Assembly: GCA_949372605.1 (NCBI GenBank)
Contig: CASIAE010000010.1
Span: 1 to 54,373, forward strand
Length of the DNA stretch: 54,373 nucleotides
From: an uncultured Flavobacteriaceae bacterium
Lineage (GTDB): Bacteria > Bacteroidota > Bacteroidia > Flavobacteriales > Flavobacteriaceae
Reading direction: 5' to 3'
Made by a program: the position numbers and the translations under genes. The number at the start of each line of letters is the position of its first letter. The first letter of the stretch is position 1. Below, piece by piece: positions 47,264 to 54,373 of this stretch. Below the pieces are notes generated by a model. That model saw only the letters and a list, made by a program, of their open reading frames with translations. It ran no database searches and was not told where the DNA came from.

Positions 47264-47368
47264 CTAAAATAATTTATCTTGAAAATCAATAAAAAGCACC
47301 TACGCTAGGATTCTTTCTGGGATTGTAAAAAAAATTATACTAATCGTTTTACTGATAACTTTTAAATA

Positions 47369-47575
47369 GTGAAAAAAAGCATCGATCGTTTTAAATATAT
47401 TCTCATTTTAATTCCATTGGGGATTATCATCAGATTCATTGATATTCAAGTTACTGACGGCTTCCTTTCCTCAAACGAGAATAAGGATCATTTTCTATTT
47501 ATTGCAGGTTTAGTAGTTCTTGTGATTGCCCTTTTGTCAATCGTTCTGTATTTTGATAAAAAATCTAATTCTTAG
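47369..47575 (+). CDS. Small membrane protein, two membrane segments
   Basis: The 68-residue protein starts at a GTG. Hydrophobic segments are at about residues 10-25 and 43-62, with the basic ends typical of inner-membrane proteins. No family is recognised. It lies 46 bp upstream of the flavin reductase gene, in the same direction. Confidence 0.5.
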   Translation: MKKSIDRFKYILILIPLGIIIRFIDIQVTDGFLSSNENKDHFLFIAGLVVLVIALLSIVLYFDKKSNS

Positions 47576-47621
47576 TTTGACTTTGTAAAAATAAGATTCA
47601 CACTACATTTATAAATACATT

Positions 47622-48257
47622 ATGCAACATTTTAATCAAACCGACGTAAAGAGAATGTCCAAGATTTATCGTTTAAACCTAGTGAACAGCATCACTGGAT
47701 ACAAGTCGGCAAATATGATTGGAACTCTATCAGAATCTGGCTATGAAAACCTCGCTGTTTTCAGTTCGATCACCCATTTAGGAAGTGATCCTGCGCTGAT
47801 CAACTTTACTTTGCGACCTAACACTGTGCCTCGAGATACTTATAAAAACATAAAAGAAAATGGGGTTTTCACTGTCAATCACATTGAGGTTGACCATATC
47901 AAAGACGCACATCATACTAGTGCAAAATATGAAGAACACATCTCTGAGTTTGACCAAACCGATCTTAATGCTGAGTACAAAGGAGATTGGCAGGCACCTT
48001 TTGTTAAAGGAGCACCTGTTCAGTTAGGATGCCGTTTTTTGAACGAATATCCAATAAAAGAAAACGGTTGTGTTTTGATTGTTGCCGCCATTGAGCATAT
48101 TTATGTTAGAAATGAAATGATCGCCAAAGACGGCTGGGTTCAACTAGACAAGGGCAATGTTGTTGTTGTCAACGGACTCGATGGTTATGCTCTTCCAAAG
48201 CTTGAAGAACGATTTGAATATGCAAGACCAAAAGAGATTAAGCAACTTTATAAATAG
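47622..48257 (+). CDS. Flavin reductase-like protein (FMN-binding split barrel)
   Basis: The 211-residue protein resembles the FMN-binding split-barrel flavin reductase family. Typical segments are NSITGYKSANMIGT near residue 22, ENLAVFSSITHLGSDP, and the NGVFTVNHI strand. Members use FMN with NAD(P)H, but the role of this one is unknown. It is followed 11 bp later by an O-methyltransferase gene, so the two may be co-transcribed. Confidence 0.85.
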   Translation: MQHFNQTDVKRMSKIYRLNLVNSITGYKSANMIGTLSESGYENLAVFSSITHLGSDPALINFTLRPNTVPRDTYKNIKENGVFTVNHIEVDHIKDAHHTSAKYEEHISEFDQTDLNAEYKGDWQAPFVKGAPVQLGCRFLNEYPIKENGCVLIVAAIEHIYVRNEMIAKDGWVQLDKGNVVVVNGLDGYALPKLEERFEYARPKEIKQLYK

Positions 48258-48268
48258 ATTTTAAACCT

Positions 48269-48913
48269 ATGGATTTTATAGACAATAAAATCTTAGATTA
48301 CGCGCTGCTTCATTCAGATCAAGAATCTGATCTACTCAAAGAATTAGCGAGAGAAACCTATCAAAAAATTCTTCAACCCAGGATGCTTAGCGGACCTTTA
48401 CAGGGTCGGTTTTTAAGTTTGTTGTCAAAAATAGTCCAACCTAGAACGATTCTTGAAATAGGAACTTTCACTGGCTATGGGACACTATGCTTGGCAGAAG
48501 GATTGCAGAAAGATGGACTGCTCCATACGATTGACTCCAACGAAGAATTGATCGATTTTCAGAAAAAATACTTTAACCGAAGTGATTACAAAGACCAAAT
48601 CAAATGCCATTTAGGAGCAGCTAAGGATGTGATTTCAAAGCTTAATCTATCCTTTGATTTAATTTTTTTAGATGCTGATAAAGCAAATTATCTTAATTAT
48701 TTTAACCTTTTAATTCCCAAATTAAATCCAAAAGGTATCTTAATTGCTGATAATGTACTGTGGAGTGGAAAGGTGTTGGAAAAAACTACTTCAATCAAGG
48801 ATATAGACACACCAGCAATGAAAGAATTTAACGAATATGTTAAGAATGATCAACGGGTCGAAACATTACTATTACCGCTCAGAGACGGCTTAACAATCTG
48901 TAGGAAAATTTAA
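48269..48913 (+). CDS. SAM-dependent O-methyltransferase (caffeoyl-CoA O-methyltransferase family)
   Basis: The 214-residue class I methyltransferase has SAM motif I as ILEIGTFTGYGTLCLAEGL. The metal-binding LDADKANY and ADNVLWSGKV segments are characteristic of the cation-dependent OMT family. Substrates are probably catechol-like molecules, but the actual one is not known. Its stop shares TTAA with tatA. Confidence 0.88.
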   Translation: MDFIDNKILDYALLHSDQESDLLKELARETYQKILQPRMLSGPLQGRFLSLLSKIVQPRTILEIGTFTGYGTLCLAEGLQKDGLLHTIDSNEELIDFQKKYFNRSDYKDQIKCHLGAAKDVISKLNLSFDLIFLDADKANYLNYFNLLIPKLNPKGILIADNVLWSGKVLEKTTSIKDIDTPAMKEFNEYVKNDQRVETLLLPLRDGLTICRKI

Positions 48914-49182
48914 AGCTTTCTTTTTATTGAATCAGTGAGATTGTCAAAATCTTCTTTAACCTTATCTACCTGACCTTTTATTTCCCCTCCAATTGAACCT
49001 ACGGAATCTTTTGTATTTGCAGACTTTTGAATTTCGGACTTTATTTCATTTGTGGCTTGACGCACTTGAGTAACTCCTTTTGCAAGTGATCTCGCAATCG
49101 AAGGGATTTTATCTGCCCCAAATACGAGCAAAACAATAAAAAAAACAAAGACGAGCTCTGCACCGCTAATAAAAAGAAACAT
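48910..49182 (-). CDS. tatA: Twin-arginine translocase subunit TatA/TatE
   Basis: The 90-residue protein has an N-terminal membrane helix (residues 6-22), then FGADKIPSIARSLAKG, the hinge and amphipathic helix of TatA. A polar C-terminal tail follows. TatA forms the pore for folded proteins with twin-arginine signals. tatC is not in the window. The gene ends tail to tail with the O-methyltransferase. Confidence 0.88.
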   Translation of the reverse strand: MFLFISGAELVFVFFIVLLVFGADKIPSIARSLAKGVTQVRQATNEIKSEIQKSANTKDSVGSIGGEIKGQVDKVKEDFDNLTDSIKRKL

Positions 49183-49221
49183 TAATTTATATTTTAATCA
49201 AAGGTATAAAAAACACAGCTT

Positions 49222-49251
49222 AAAAGCACGACTTAAATAAGTCATGCTTTT
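49222..49251 (-). terminator. Terminator downstream of the M1 peptidase
   Basis: A 14-bp stem with one G-T pair and a 2-nt loop (arms 49222-49235 and 49238-49251) begins inside the stop codon of the peptidase gene. The hairpin is symmetric and A/T-flanked, so it could act in both directions. Confidence 0.65.
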
Positions 49252-51559
49252 AATTTTCTGTTTTTTTTATAAAATTTTCGAAATCGCTAGCAGCCTCCTT
49301 TTTAGGCCAACTGTTATTTGACATATCAATATCTGCTGTTTCTAAATCAGGATCAATCAAAATATTAGTAATTTCATTTTCTGAGGCCATAACTTTACGA
49401 ACCACTTTGTCATTTTTTCTCCAAACTTGAACAGGATATGTAATCCTTTCGGAAGTGCCATCGGCGTATGTATACTCAACAATTATAGGCATTACGAGGC
49501 CTCCAGGCTTTTCGAATTCAATTTCATAAAAATACTTTGGAACCTTAAGCCCCTTAAGTTGTTCTTCAGTAAAATTATCTTTCACATAAGTGTCCAATAC
49601 CGTAGAATGGTCCATTGGTGAACCTTTTGCATATTCAGGATTAAAATCTTCACTGTCTTCCATTACTGTAAAGACAGCTGGAGGAAGATCCTCTAAGGTC
49701 AGGTTATAAGCATCCATTTTTTCTTTAATTTCAGCATTCGGTTCTTTTGAAACAAAAAACTTTTTGACATTTTTCACTCCAATATCGACGTAATCTGTAG
49801 AATAGAACCATCCTCTCCAAAACCAATCCAAATCCACTGCAGAAGCGTCTTCCATTGTTCTGAAAAAATCTTCAGGAGAAGGGTGCTTAAACATCCAACG
49901 TTGGGCATAGGTTTTAAAAGCATAATCAAAAAGCTCTTTGCCCATTACGGTTTCTCTGAGTATATTTAAAGCTGTGGCTGGCTTGGCGTAAGCATTAGGA
50001 CCTAATTGATAAACATTTTCAGGGTTGGACATGATCGGAGAAATAAAACTCTGATCTCCTGCCATATAATTGATGATTTTTGAAGGCGGTCCTCTACGAG
50101 AAGGGTAATGGTCCAAGCCCAAAATTGAACTTGGAAATTTATTTCCAAACTCTTGCTCCGTAAGGTATTGCATAAAAGTATCTAATCCTTCATCCATCCA
50201 GCCCCACTGACGCTCGTCAGAATTAACGATCATTGGAAAGAAATTATGCCCCACCTCGTGGATAATCACACTAATCATTCCAAATTTAACCCTATCAGAA
50301 TAAGTACCATCTTTTTCAGGACGACCATAGTTCCAGCAAATCATCGGATATTCCATACCTTGATTTTTTGCATGAACTGAAATAGCTTTAGGATAAGGAT
50401 AATTAAAAGTAAATTTTGAATAAGTTTTTAAGGTTTGAGCTACTGCTATGGTGGAATATTCTTCCCACAAAGGGTTCCCTTCCTTAGGATATAAGGAAAC
50501 AGCCATCACTTTTCGTGGCCCAACTTTCACGGCCATCATATCCCAAATAAACTTCCTAGAGCTTGCAAATCCAAAGTCTCTAACATTTTTAGCATTAAAC
50601 TTCCATGTTTTTTTCTTTTCAGAAAACCCAGCTTCTCGTGCTTCTGCTTCAGCCTGGTTAACAATAATGACTGGTTTATCAAAAGTGTTTTGAGCTTTTT
50701 TATACCTGTTTAGTTCTTGTTTAGATAAAACATCTTTCGGATTTTGTAATACACCAGTTGCATCGACAATATGATCTGCAGGGACTGTTAAATTAACTTC
50801 ATAATCCCCAAAGTTTAAAGCGAATTCACCATTACCCCAAAATTGATAGTTCTGCCATCCTTCAAGGTCATTATAAACGGCCAATCTTGGGAAAAACTGA
50901 GCAATTACATAAGCACGATTTCCATCTTCGGGAAAATATTCAAATCCTGAACGTGCTCTATTTTCGACGTGATTGTTAATATTGTACCACCATTTTATAG
51001 AAAAAGTATACTGATCTCCACTCTTTATCGGAGTAGGCAAATCAATTCTCATCATCGTAGAGTTGACATGGTGTTTGAGAGGACGATTGTTATCATCCTT
51101 AACGGACTGAATATTAAAACCGCCATCAAAAGGATCTTTGAGGTAATCCGAAACAAATTCTTCAACCATCATTAAAGGTTTGGCCCCATTCCCATCTTTT
51201 TCATGGGCAATAGCATCTTTCTTTCTTACATTTTGGTCCAACTGCAACCACAAATAAGATAATGCGTCGGGCGAGTTGTTTGTGTAAGTGATTTTTTCTT
51301 CCCCGTAAAGGCGTTCATTTTTGTCGTCCAACTCTATGTCCATGATGTAATCAACCTCTTGTTGATAGTAATCTATGCCTGGAGCACCAGAAGCAGTTCG
51401 GTAACTGTTGGGAGTGGAAAACTCTTGATAGAGCTGCTTAAACTTATTTCTATTGGTATGACCACCTTCTTTTGCAACTACTGAATCGGATTGGGCTAAC
51501 ATGCCTGTCGTAAAAAACAGGGGCGTCAAAACAATTAAATGTGAAAGAATTCTGTTCAT
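49250..51559 (-). CDS. M1-family aminopeptidase, exported
   Basis: The 769-residue protein has a signal peptide (residues 1-23, ending MLAQ) and then the M1 fold. The zinc site is HEVGH at 434-438, with the third ligand Glu457 (WMDE) at the spacing normal for M1. The exopeptidase motif GAMEN is replaced by NQGMEYP. It is probably periplasmic or surface-associated and acts on peptides. A hairpin terminator overlaps the stop codon. Confidence 0.9.
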   Translation of the reverse strand: MNRILSHLIVLTPLFFTTGMLAQSDSVVAKEGGHTNRNKFKQLYQEFSTPNSYRTASGAPGIDYYQQEVDYIMDIELDDKNERLYGEEKITYTNNSPDALSYLWLQLDQNVRKKDAIAHEKDGNGAKPLMMVEEFVSDYLKDPFDGGFNIQSVKDDNNRPLKHHVNSTMMRIDLPTPIKSGDQYTFSIKWWYNINNHVENRARSGFEYFPEDGNRAYVIAQFFPRLAVYNDLEGWQNYQFWGNGEFALNFGDYEVNLTVPADHIVDATGVLQNPKDVLSKQELNRYKKAQNTFDKPVIIVNQAEAEAREAGFSEKKKTWKFNAKNVRDFGFASSRKFIWDMMAVKVGPRKVMAVSLYPKEGNPLWEEYSTIAVAQTLKTYSKFTFNYPYPKAISVHAKNQGMEYPMICWNYGRPEKDGTYSDRVKFGMISVIIHEVGHNFFPMIVNSDERQWGWMDEGLDTFMQYLTEQEFGNKFPSSILGLDHYPSRRGPPSKIINYMAGDQSFISPIMSNPENVYQLGPNAYAKPATALNILRETVMGKELFDYAFKTYAQRWMFKHPSPEDFFRTMEDASAVDLDWFWRGWFYSTDYVDIGVKNVKKFFVSKEPNAEIKEKMDAYNLTLEDLPPAVFTVMEDSEDFNPEYAKGSPMDHSTVLDTYVKDNFTEEQLKGLKVPKYFYEIEFEKPGGLVMPIIVEYTYADGTSERITYPVQVWRKNDKVVRKVMASENEITNILIDPDLETADIDMSNNSWPKKEAASDFENFIKKTEN

Positions 51560-51628
51560 AAGATTTAGTTTTATTTATCGTAACGAAAGTACAATTTTTT
51601 CCTATTTGGAAAATAGTTTGTACTAAAA

Positions 51629-52150
51629 TTATAAAGGGTCTAATTTAATTTTAAAACGACGTTGGGTGTGAGTAAATAAAAAACTTTTTCGCTGATTTCC
51701 ATTTCTATAATGAATGATGTTTTTTTGCTCTTCAGAAAAATCAAATAGTAGGGTATTTTGTATATTGATATTCATATCAAGTTTATCAAATTTCAATTCC
51801 AAATAGCAAACCATCATATCATCTTTATACTCCTTACCTAAAAAATTAATTTTAAATTCATTTTCAACAGAGGTAAATATTAAATTATCTTCAAAGTAAT
51901 TCGTTAATAAACTATCTACAAGAGATTCATCACTGTCTGGTGCTAGTTTCAAATCAGGAATACTGCTTTTTACCAAGATCGATTCAATGTCCTCAATAAA
52001 AAGCCGAGAGGTGATTTGAAAACTATTATTCGATTCAACGAACCTTAAAGAGGTGGTCGTAACATAAAATTTGTGAGAAATCATTGCTGAAAGCAAAACA
52101 GCACAAATAACAATAAAAAATAAGCTAAAACGCTTTCCTAATATTCTCAT
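51629..52150 (-). CDS. DUF6702-like exported or membrane-anchored protein
   Basis: The 173-residue protein has one N-terminal hydrophobic segment (about residues 8-26), followed by SHKFYVTTTSLRFVESNNS. This resembles a family of uncharacterised Bacteroidota proteins, DUF6702. The rest is beta-rich (FQITSRLFIEDIES, VCYLELKFDKLD). It lies downstream of the carboxypeptidase-regulatory-domain gene by 19 bp and just upstream of the M1 peptidase, an order I believe recurs in flavobacteria. Function unknown. Confidence 0.75.
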   Translation of the reverse strand: MRILGKRFSLFFIVICAVLLSAMISHKFYVTTTSLRFVESNNSFQITSRLFIEDIESILVKSSIPDLKLAPDSDESLVDSLLTNYFEDNLIFTSVENEFKINFLGKEYKDDMMVCYLELKFDKLDMNINIQNTLLFDFSEEQKNIIHYRNGNQRKSFLFTHTQRRFKIKLDPL

Positions 52151-52169
52151 GACAACTAGTTATTCGTGG

Positions 52170-52892
52170 CTAAAACTGAGCCTTGTAGCTTTTACTTTCA
52201 GAGATCAAATAGTCAATCAACTCAAATTTCTTGTCTACTTTTAATAATTTTTGTGAGGGCAGTTTTTTATCTATATGCTCAAGAAAACCGACAACTTGAT
52301 CGTCTTTTAGCTTAAGGTCTCTTGTGAAAAAGTCGTTATCAAAAACATAAAGTAAAATCTCGCTTGGCTTGAGGTTGTTCTTTTCCTCTTCGGTTTTATC
52401 ACTAACCATTTTTGCAATTAATTTGACCACATTAATCAGATTTAAACCATTGTTTAATTGATCTTTTTTTACTAAAACATTATCAAACTCAGAGGACTTG
52501 TCCAGCGCATAGTCATAAGATTTAAATTCTTCTTCCTTTAAGTTAAGGAATTTTTCAGTGTTATAAGGCGTAATCACAACCTCTTCAAGTGCGTTTATTC
52601 GCTCATTCACAGAAACCGTTAGCCTATTGTTTTGAAGTATTTCAGGAGTGATAATAATAGTCCTTATAAGGTATTGAACAGAAGAAAACAGAACCTCATC
52701 TCCTAGCGCTACTTCAATTTCAAATTCTCCATCGGCGTCAGTAATGGTGTTTATTTGTGCCGTGTTGTTCACCACGTTGGCTGCTACAACGTTTACATTA
52801 CGATAGAGTAGCCTTCCTTTTATAGGCTTTCGATTTTGTCCCCATGAAAGCATGTTTGAAATAATAAGTAATAGCAGTATGATTTTTTTCAT
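52170..52892 (-). CDS. Exported protein with carboxypeptidase-like regulatory domain
   Basis: The 240-residue protein has a signal peptide (1-18, ending SWG), then an Ig-like regulatory domain of the type found in TonB-dependent transporters (KGRLLYRNVNVVAANV, DADGEFEIEVALGDEVLFSS). It ends without a barrel. The mid-part reads LEEVVITPYN, as often seen in this family. It probably acts in the periplasm or envelope, possibly with the following DUF6702-like and M1 genes. The role is unknown. Confidence 0.85.
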   Translation of the reverse strand: MKKIILLLLIISNMLSWGQNRKPIKGRLLYRNVNVVAANVVNNTAQINTITDADGEFEIEVALGDEVLFSSVQYLIRTIIITPEILQNNRLTVSVNERINALEEVVITPYNTEKFLNLKEEEFKSYDYALDKSSEFDNVLVKKDQLNNGLNLINVVKLIAKMVSDKTEEEKNNLKPSEILLYVFDNDFFTRDLKLKDDQVVGFLEHIDKKLPSQKLLKVDKKFELIDYLISESKSYKAQF

Positions 52893-53028
52893 GGTTAAAG
52901 ATAAGAAGCTAATTAATTTATTAAATCCTTCTGGTGTTAATTTTTAATTAAATAGTAGTTTTTAGTATTAATACCCAACCAAAATCTATACTATGATTAG
53001 AATTTAGTATTTTTATATTTTGACCCAT

Positions 53029-53469
53029 ATGATTATTCAATTGTCTTCGTCCCAAACAACCTATGAGGTTAGACATCCAGTTCTCAGAAAAGGAAAACCC
53101 TTCGAGAGTTGCCGATTTGAAAATGACGATCATCCAGAAAGCATTCATCTGTGCGCAAAAAAAAAAGACATTATCATTGGCGTATTATCTGCACTACCCA
53201 ATAATTGTCCTGATTTTCCCTTAAAAAAATGCTATCAACTCAGAGGCATCGCCATTAATAATAAATTCCAAAGAATGGGAATTGGGTCGCTTCTGGTTCA
53301 AAAAGTTGAACAACAGATTCGATTAAACAAATCAATTGAATACATTTGGCTCGACGCACGGGTGAACACCAAAAATTTCTATTTAAACCTTGAATATCTT
53401 CCTGTTGGCAAAATCTTCAACATAATAGATATTGGAATGCATCAGCGTTATATAAAAAACAACTCATGA
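53029..53469 (+). CDS. GNAT-family N-acetyltransferase
   Basis: From the ATG at 53029 the protein is 146 residues. The acetyl-CoA motif is LRGIAINNKFQRMGIGSLLV, with the QRMGIG pyrophosphate loop. The later YLNLEYLPVG segment is also typical of the family. A TTG at 53020 would add three residues. The stop overlaps the VanY-type gene start by 4 bp, so both are co-transcribed. The acetyl acceptor is unknown. Confidence 0.87.
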   Translation: MIIQLSSSQTTYEVRHPVLRKGKPFESCRFENDDHPESIHLCAKKKDIIIGVLSALPNNCPDFPLKKCYQLRGIAINNKFQRMGIGSLLVQKVEQQIRLNKSIEYIWLDARVNTKNFYLNLEYLPVGKIFNIIDIGMHQRYIKNNS

Positions 53470-54176
53470 ATCGTTTTGAATTTATCAGTAGCCTTATAGG
53501 ACTGCCTTTACTTAACTTCTGTAGCAATGAAAAGTATGCTGCTGAAATATTAATCGGTAAAGGAAATCCAAATCTTGTGGGAAAAGATCATCGTTTACTT
53601 CCGCAAGTTGAAAAGGCTTATCAAAGAATGGAAAGGGCGGCAAGGGCAGCAGGTATTAAAGTTAAAGTGGTTTCCTCATATCGGTCCTATGAAAAACAGA
53701 AAGCAATTTGGAATCAAAAATTCACTGCATTCAAAAAAGAAGGACTCAACGGATTGCAAATCATCAATAAAATTATTGAATACTCAACAATTCCTGGTAC
53801 ATCTCGACACCATTGGGGAACCGAAATCGATTTGATTGATAATAATCCTTTAGCCGAAGGGGATGTATTACTTACAGAGAAGTTTCATGATGGAGGACCT
53901 TATGAAAAACTAAGACTTTGGATGGATAAAAACGCCCATGACTTTGGCTTTATTAGACCCTACACTATGGATAAAGAACGTAGCGGATTTTATTACGAAC
54001 CGTGGCATTACAGCTTTTCTGAGATTTCAAAACCCATGCTCAAATCCTATTTAAAATTGGATATCGTTGAACTCTTAAAAGATAATTCGCTTTTAGGTTC
54101 AGAAATGCTAGATTGGCAACTGTTAAACAAATACCTTAAAAGTCATGTTTTGGGGATTGATCCGTCCCTTTTATAA
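53466..54176 (+). CDS. VanY-type D-Ala-D-Ala carboxypeptidase
   Basis: The 236-residue protein belongs to the LAS/VanY zinc peptidase family. Motifs are SYRSYEKQ (substrate Arg), RHHWGTEID with the zinc ligands His116 and Asp122, and the C-terminal EPWHYSF with His181. It trims D-alanine from murein stem peptides. A hydrophobic start (residues 7-19, LNFCSNE) could be a signal or a lipobox with Cys19. It is coupled to the GNAT gene and ends 6 bp from the YaaA-family gene. Confidence 0.88.
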   Translation: MNRFEFISSLIGLPLLNFCSNEKYAAEILIGKGNPNLVGKDHRLLPQVEKAYQRMERAARAAGIKVKVVSSYRSYEKQKAIWNQKFTAFKKEGLNGLQIINKIIEYSTIPGTSRHHWGTEIDLIDNNPLAEGDVLLTEKFHDGGPYEKLRLWMDKNAHDFGFIRPYTMDKERSGFYYEPWHYSFSEISKPMLKSYLKLDIVELLKDNSLLGSEMLDWQLLNKYLKSHVLGIDPSLL

Positions 54177-54182
54177 GGTTGA

Positions 54183-54373
54183 CTATCGAACAAAAACCGG
54201 GGCTAGTTTTGATTCAGTATGCATCTCACTATAGGCATAACCCCCAGAATCAAACCCGAGAAGTGCGTCGTAATCTTTATTTGGCGTATCCAACAAATAA
54301 CGCACCATCATTCCCCTTGCCTTCTTGGTATAAAAAGATATTATTTTAAGTTTTCCGTTTTTAAAATCTTTAA
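54183..54373 (-). CDS. YaaA-family peroxide-stress protein, C-terminal fragment
   Basis: The last 63 codons of a minus-strand gene lie at the right edge, ending with TAG at 54183. The segment [20 protein letters not shown] matches the C-terminal part of the YaaA/DUF328 family, which in E. coli lowers intracellular iron during peroxide stress. The start is outside the window. The identification rests on this one segment plus FDSGGYAY. Confidence 0.75.
   Translation of the reverse strand, partial: KDFKNGKLKIISFYTKKARGMMVRYLLDTPNKDYDALLGFDSGGYAYSEMHTESKLAPVFVR

Larger units (their letters stand above)
46674..47368 (+). other. Long intergenic region, no gene recognised
   Basis: This 695-bp AT-rich stretch separates the repeat protein from the small GTG-start membrane protein. 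It contains a 7-bp inverted repeat TGATTAG/CTAATCA with a 3-nt loop (46811-46827) and a promoter-like TATTTTTG at 47256. A 67-codon frame at 46966-47169 has only a TTG start and no familiar features, so I leave it out. Confidence 0.6.

Overview
This 54.4 kb window comes from an AT-rich chromosome of the phylum Bacteroidota, most likely family Flavobacteriaceae. The evidence is the gliding genes gldB, gldC and gldJ, the type IX secretion protein PorV, an MraZ/RsmH/FtsL-like/FtsI division cluster, and promoter-like TAnnTTTG boxes with an upstream TTG. No species can be named from the sequence alone. Most of the window is ordinary housekeeping content.

Layout. 1-3.8 kb: minus-strand division and cell-wall cluster (mraZ, rsmH, ftsL-like, ftsI, start of murE), with three 10-bp-phased GTGGTA boxes in front of mraZ. 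3.9-10 kb: alpha/beta hydrolase and engB, convergent with the gldB-gldC operon, then nadE, a decayed response-regulator gene and dnaG. 10-20.5 kb: a long minus-strand series (polyprenyl diphosphate synthase, rlmN, queA, aroA, MazG-like, YjjG-like, a decayed radC, mpl, TPR protein, obgE, adk). 20.6-31.2 kb: purK-purE-M3 peptidase, rhodanese and UbiA-like protein (minus), gcvP, a KAS III-like enzyme and the MlaE/MlaF transporter pair. 31.2-36.4 kb: SprT-like, SDR, pyruvate dehydrogenase E2 and E1-alpha, and porV (all minus). 36.7-41.6 kb: gldJ, murF and acs. 41.8-47.4 kb: the only accessory-looking part, with small membrane proteins, a lipoprotein, tRNA-Val(GAC), a DUF1295 membrane protein and a 680-residue protein carrying 19 tandem 17-residue repeats. 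47.4-54.4 kb: flavin reductase, O-methyltransferase, TatA, M1 peptidase, DUF6702-like protein, carboxypeptidase-regulatory-domain protein, GNAT, VanY-type peptidase and the end of a YaaA-family gene.

How the genes work together. Cell-wall synthesis and recycling are represented by ftsI, murE, murF, mpl and the VanY-type peptidase. Gliding and type IX secretion are represented by gldB, gldC, gldJ and porV. Purine synthesis (purE/K), acetyl-CoA supply (pyruvate dehydrogenase, acs) and envelope lipid handling (mlaE/F beside a KAS III-like enzyme) are also present.

Points that stand out: a probable MraZ operator array; a nine-G tract that breaks rsmH; two pseudogenes (a LuxR-type response regulator and radC) in intergenic gaps; a primase lacking all four zinc ligands; three convergent gene pairs whose stop codons share a TTAA; two genes that may be leaderless; and the 17-residue repeat protein beside a tRNA. 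I saw no CRISPR array, insertion sequence, prophage or defence system.
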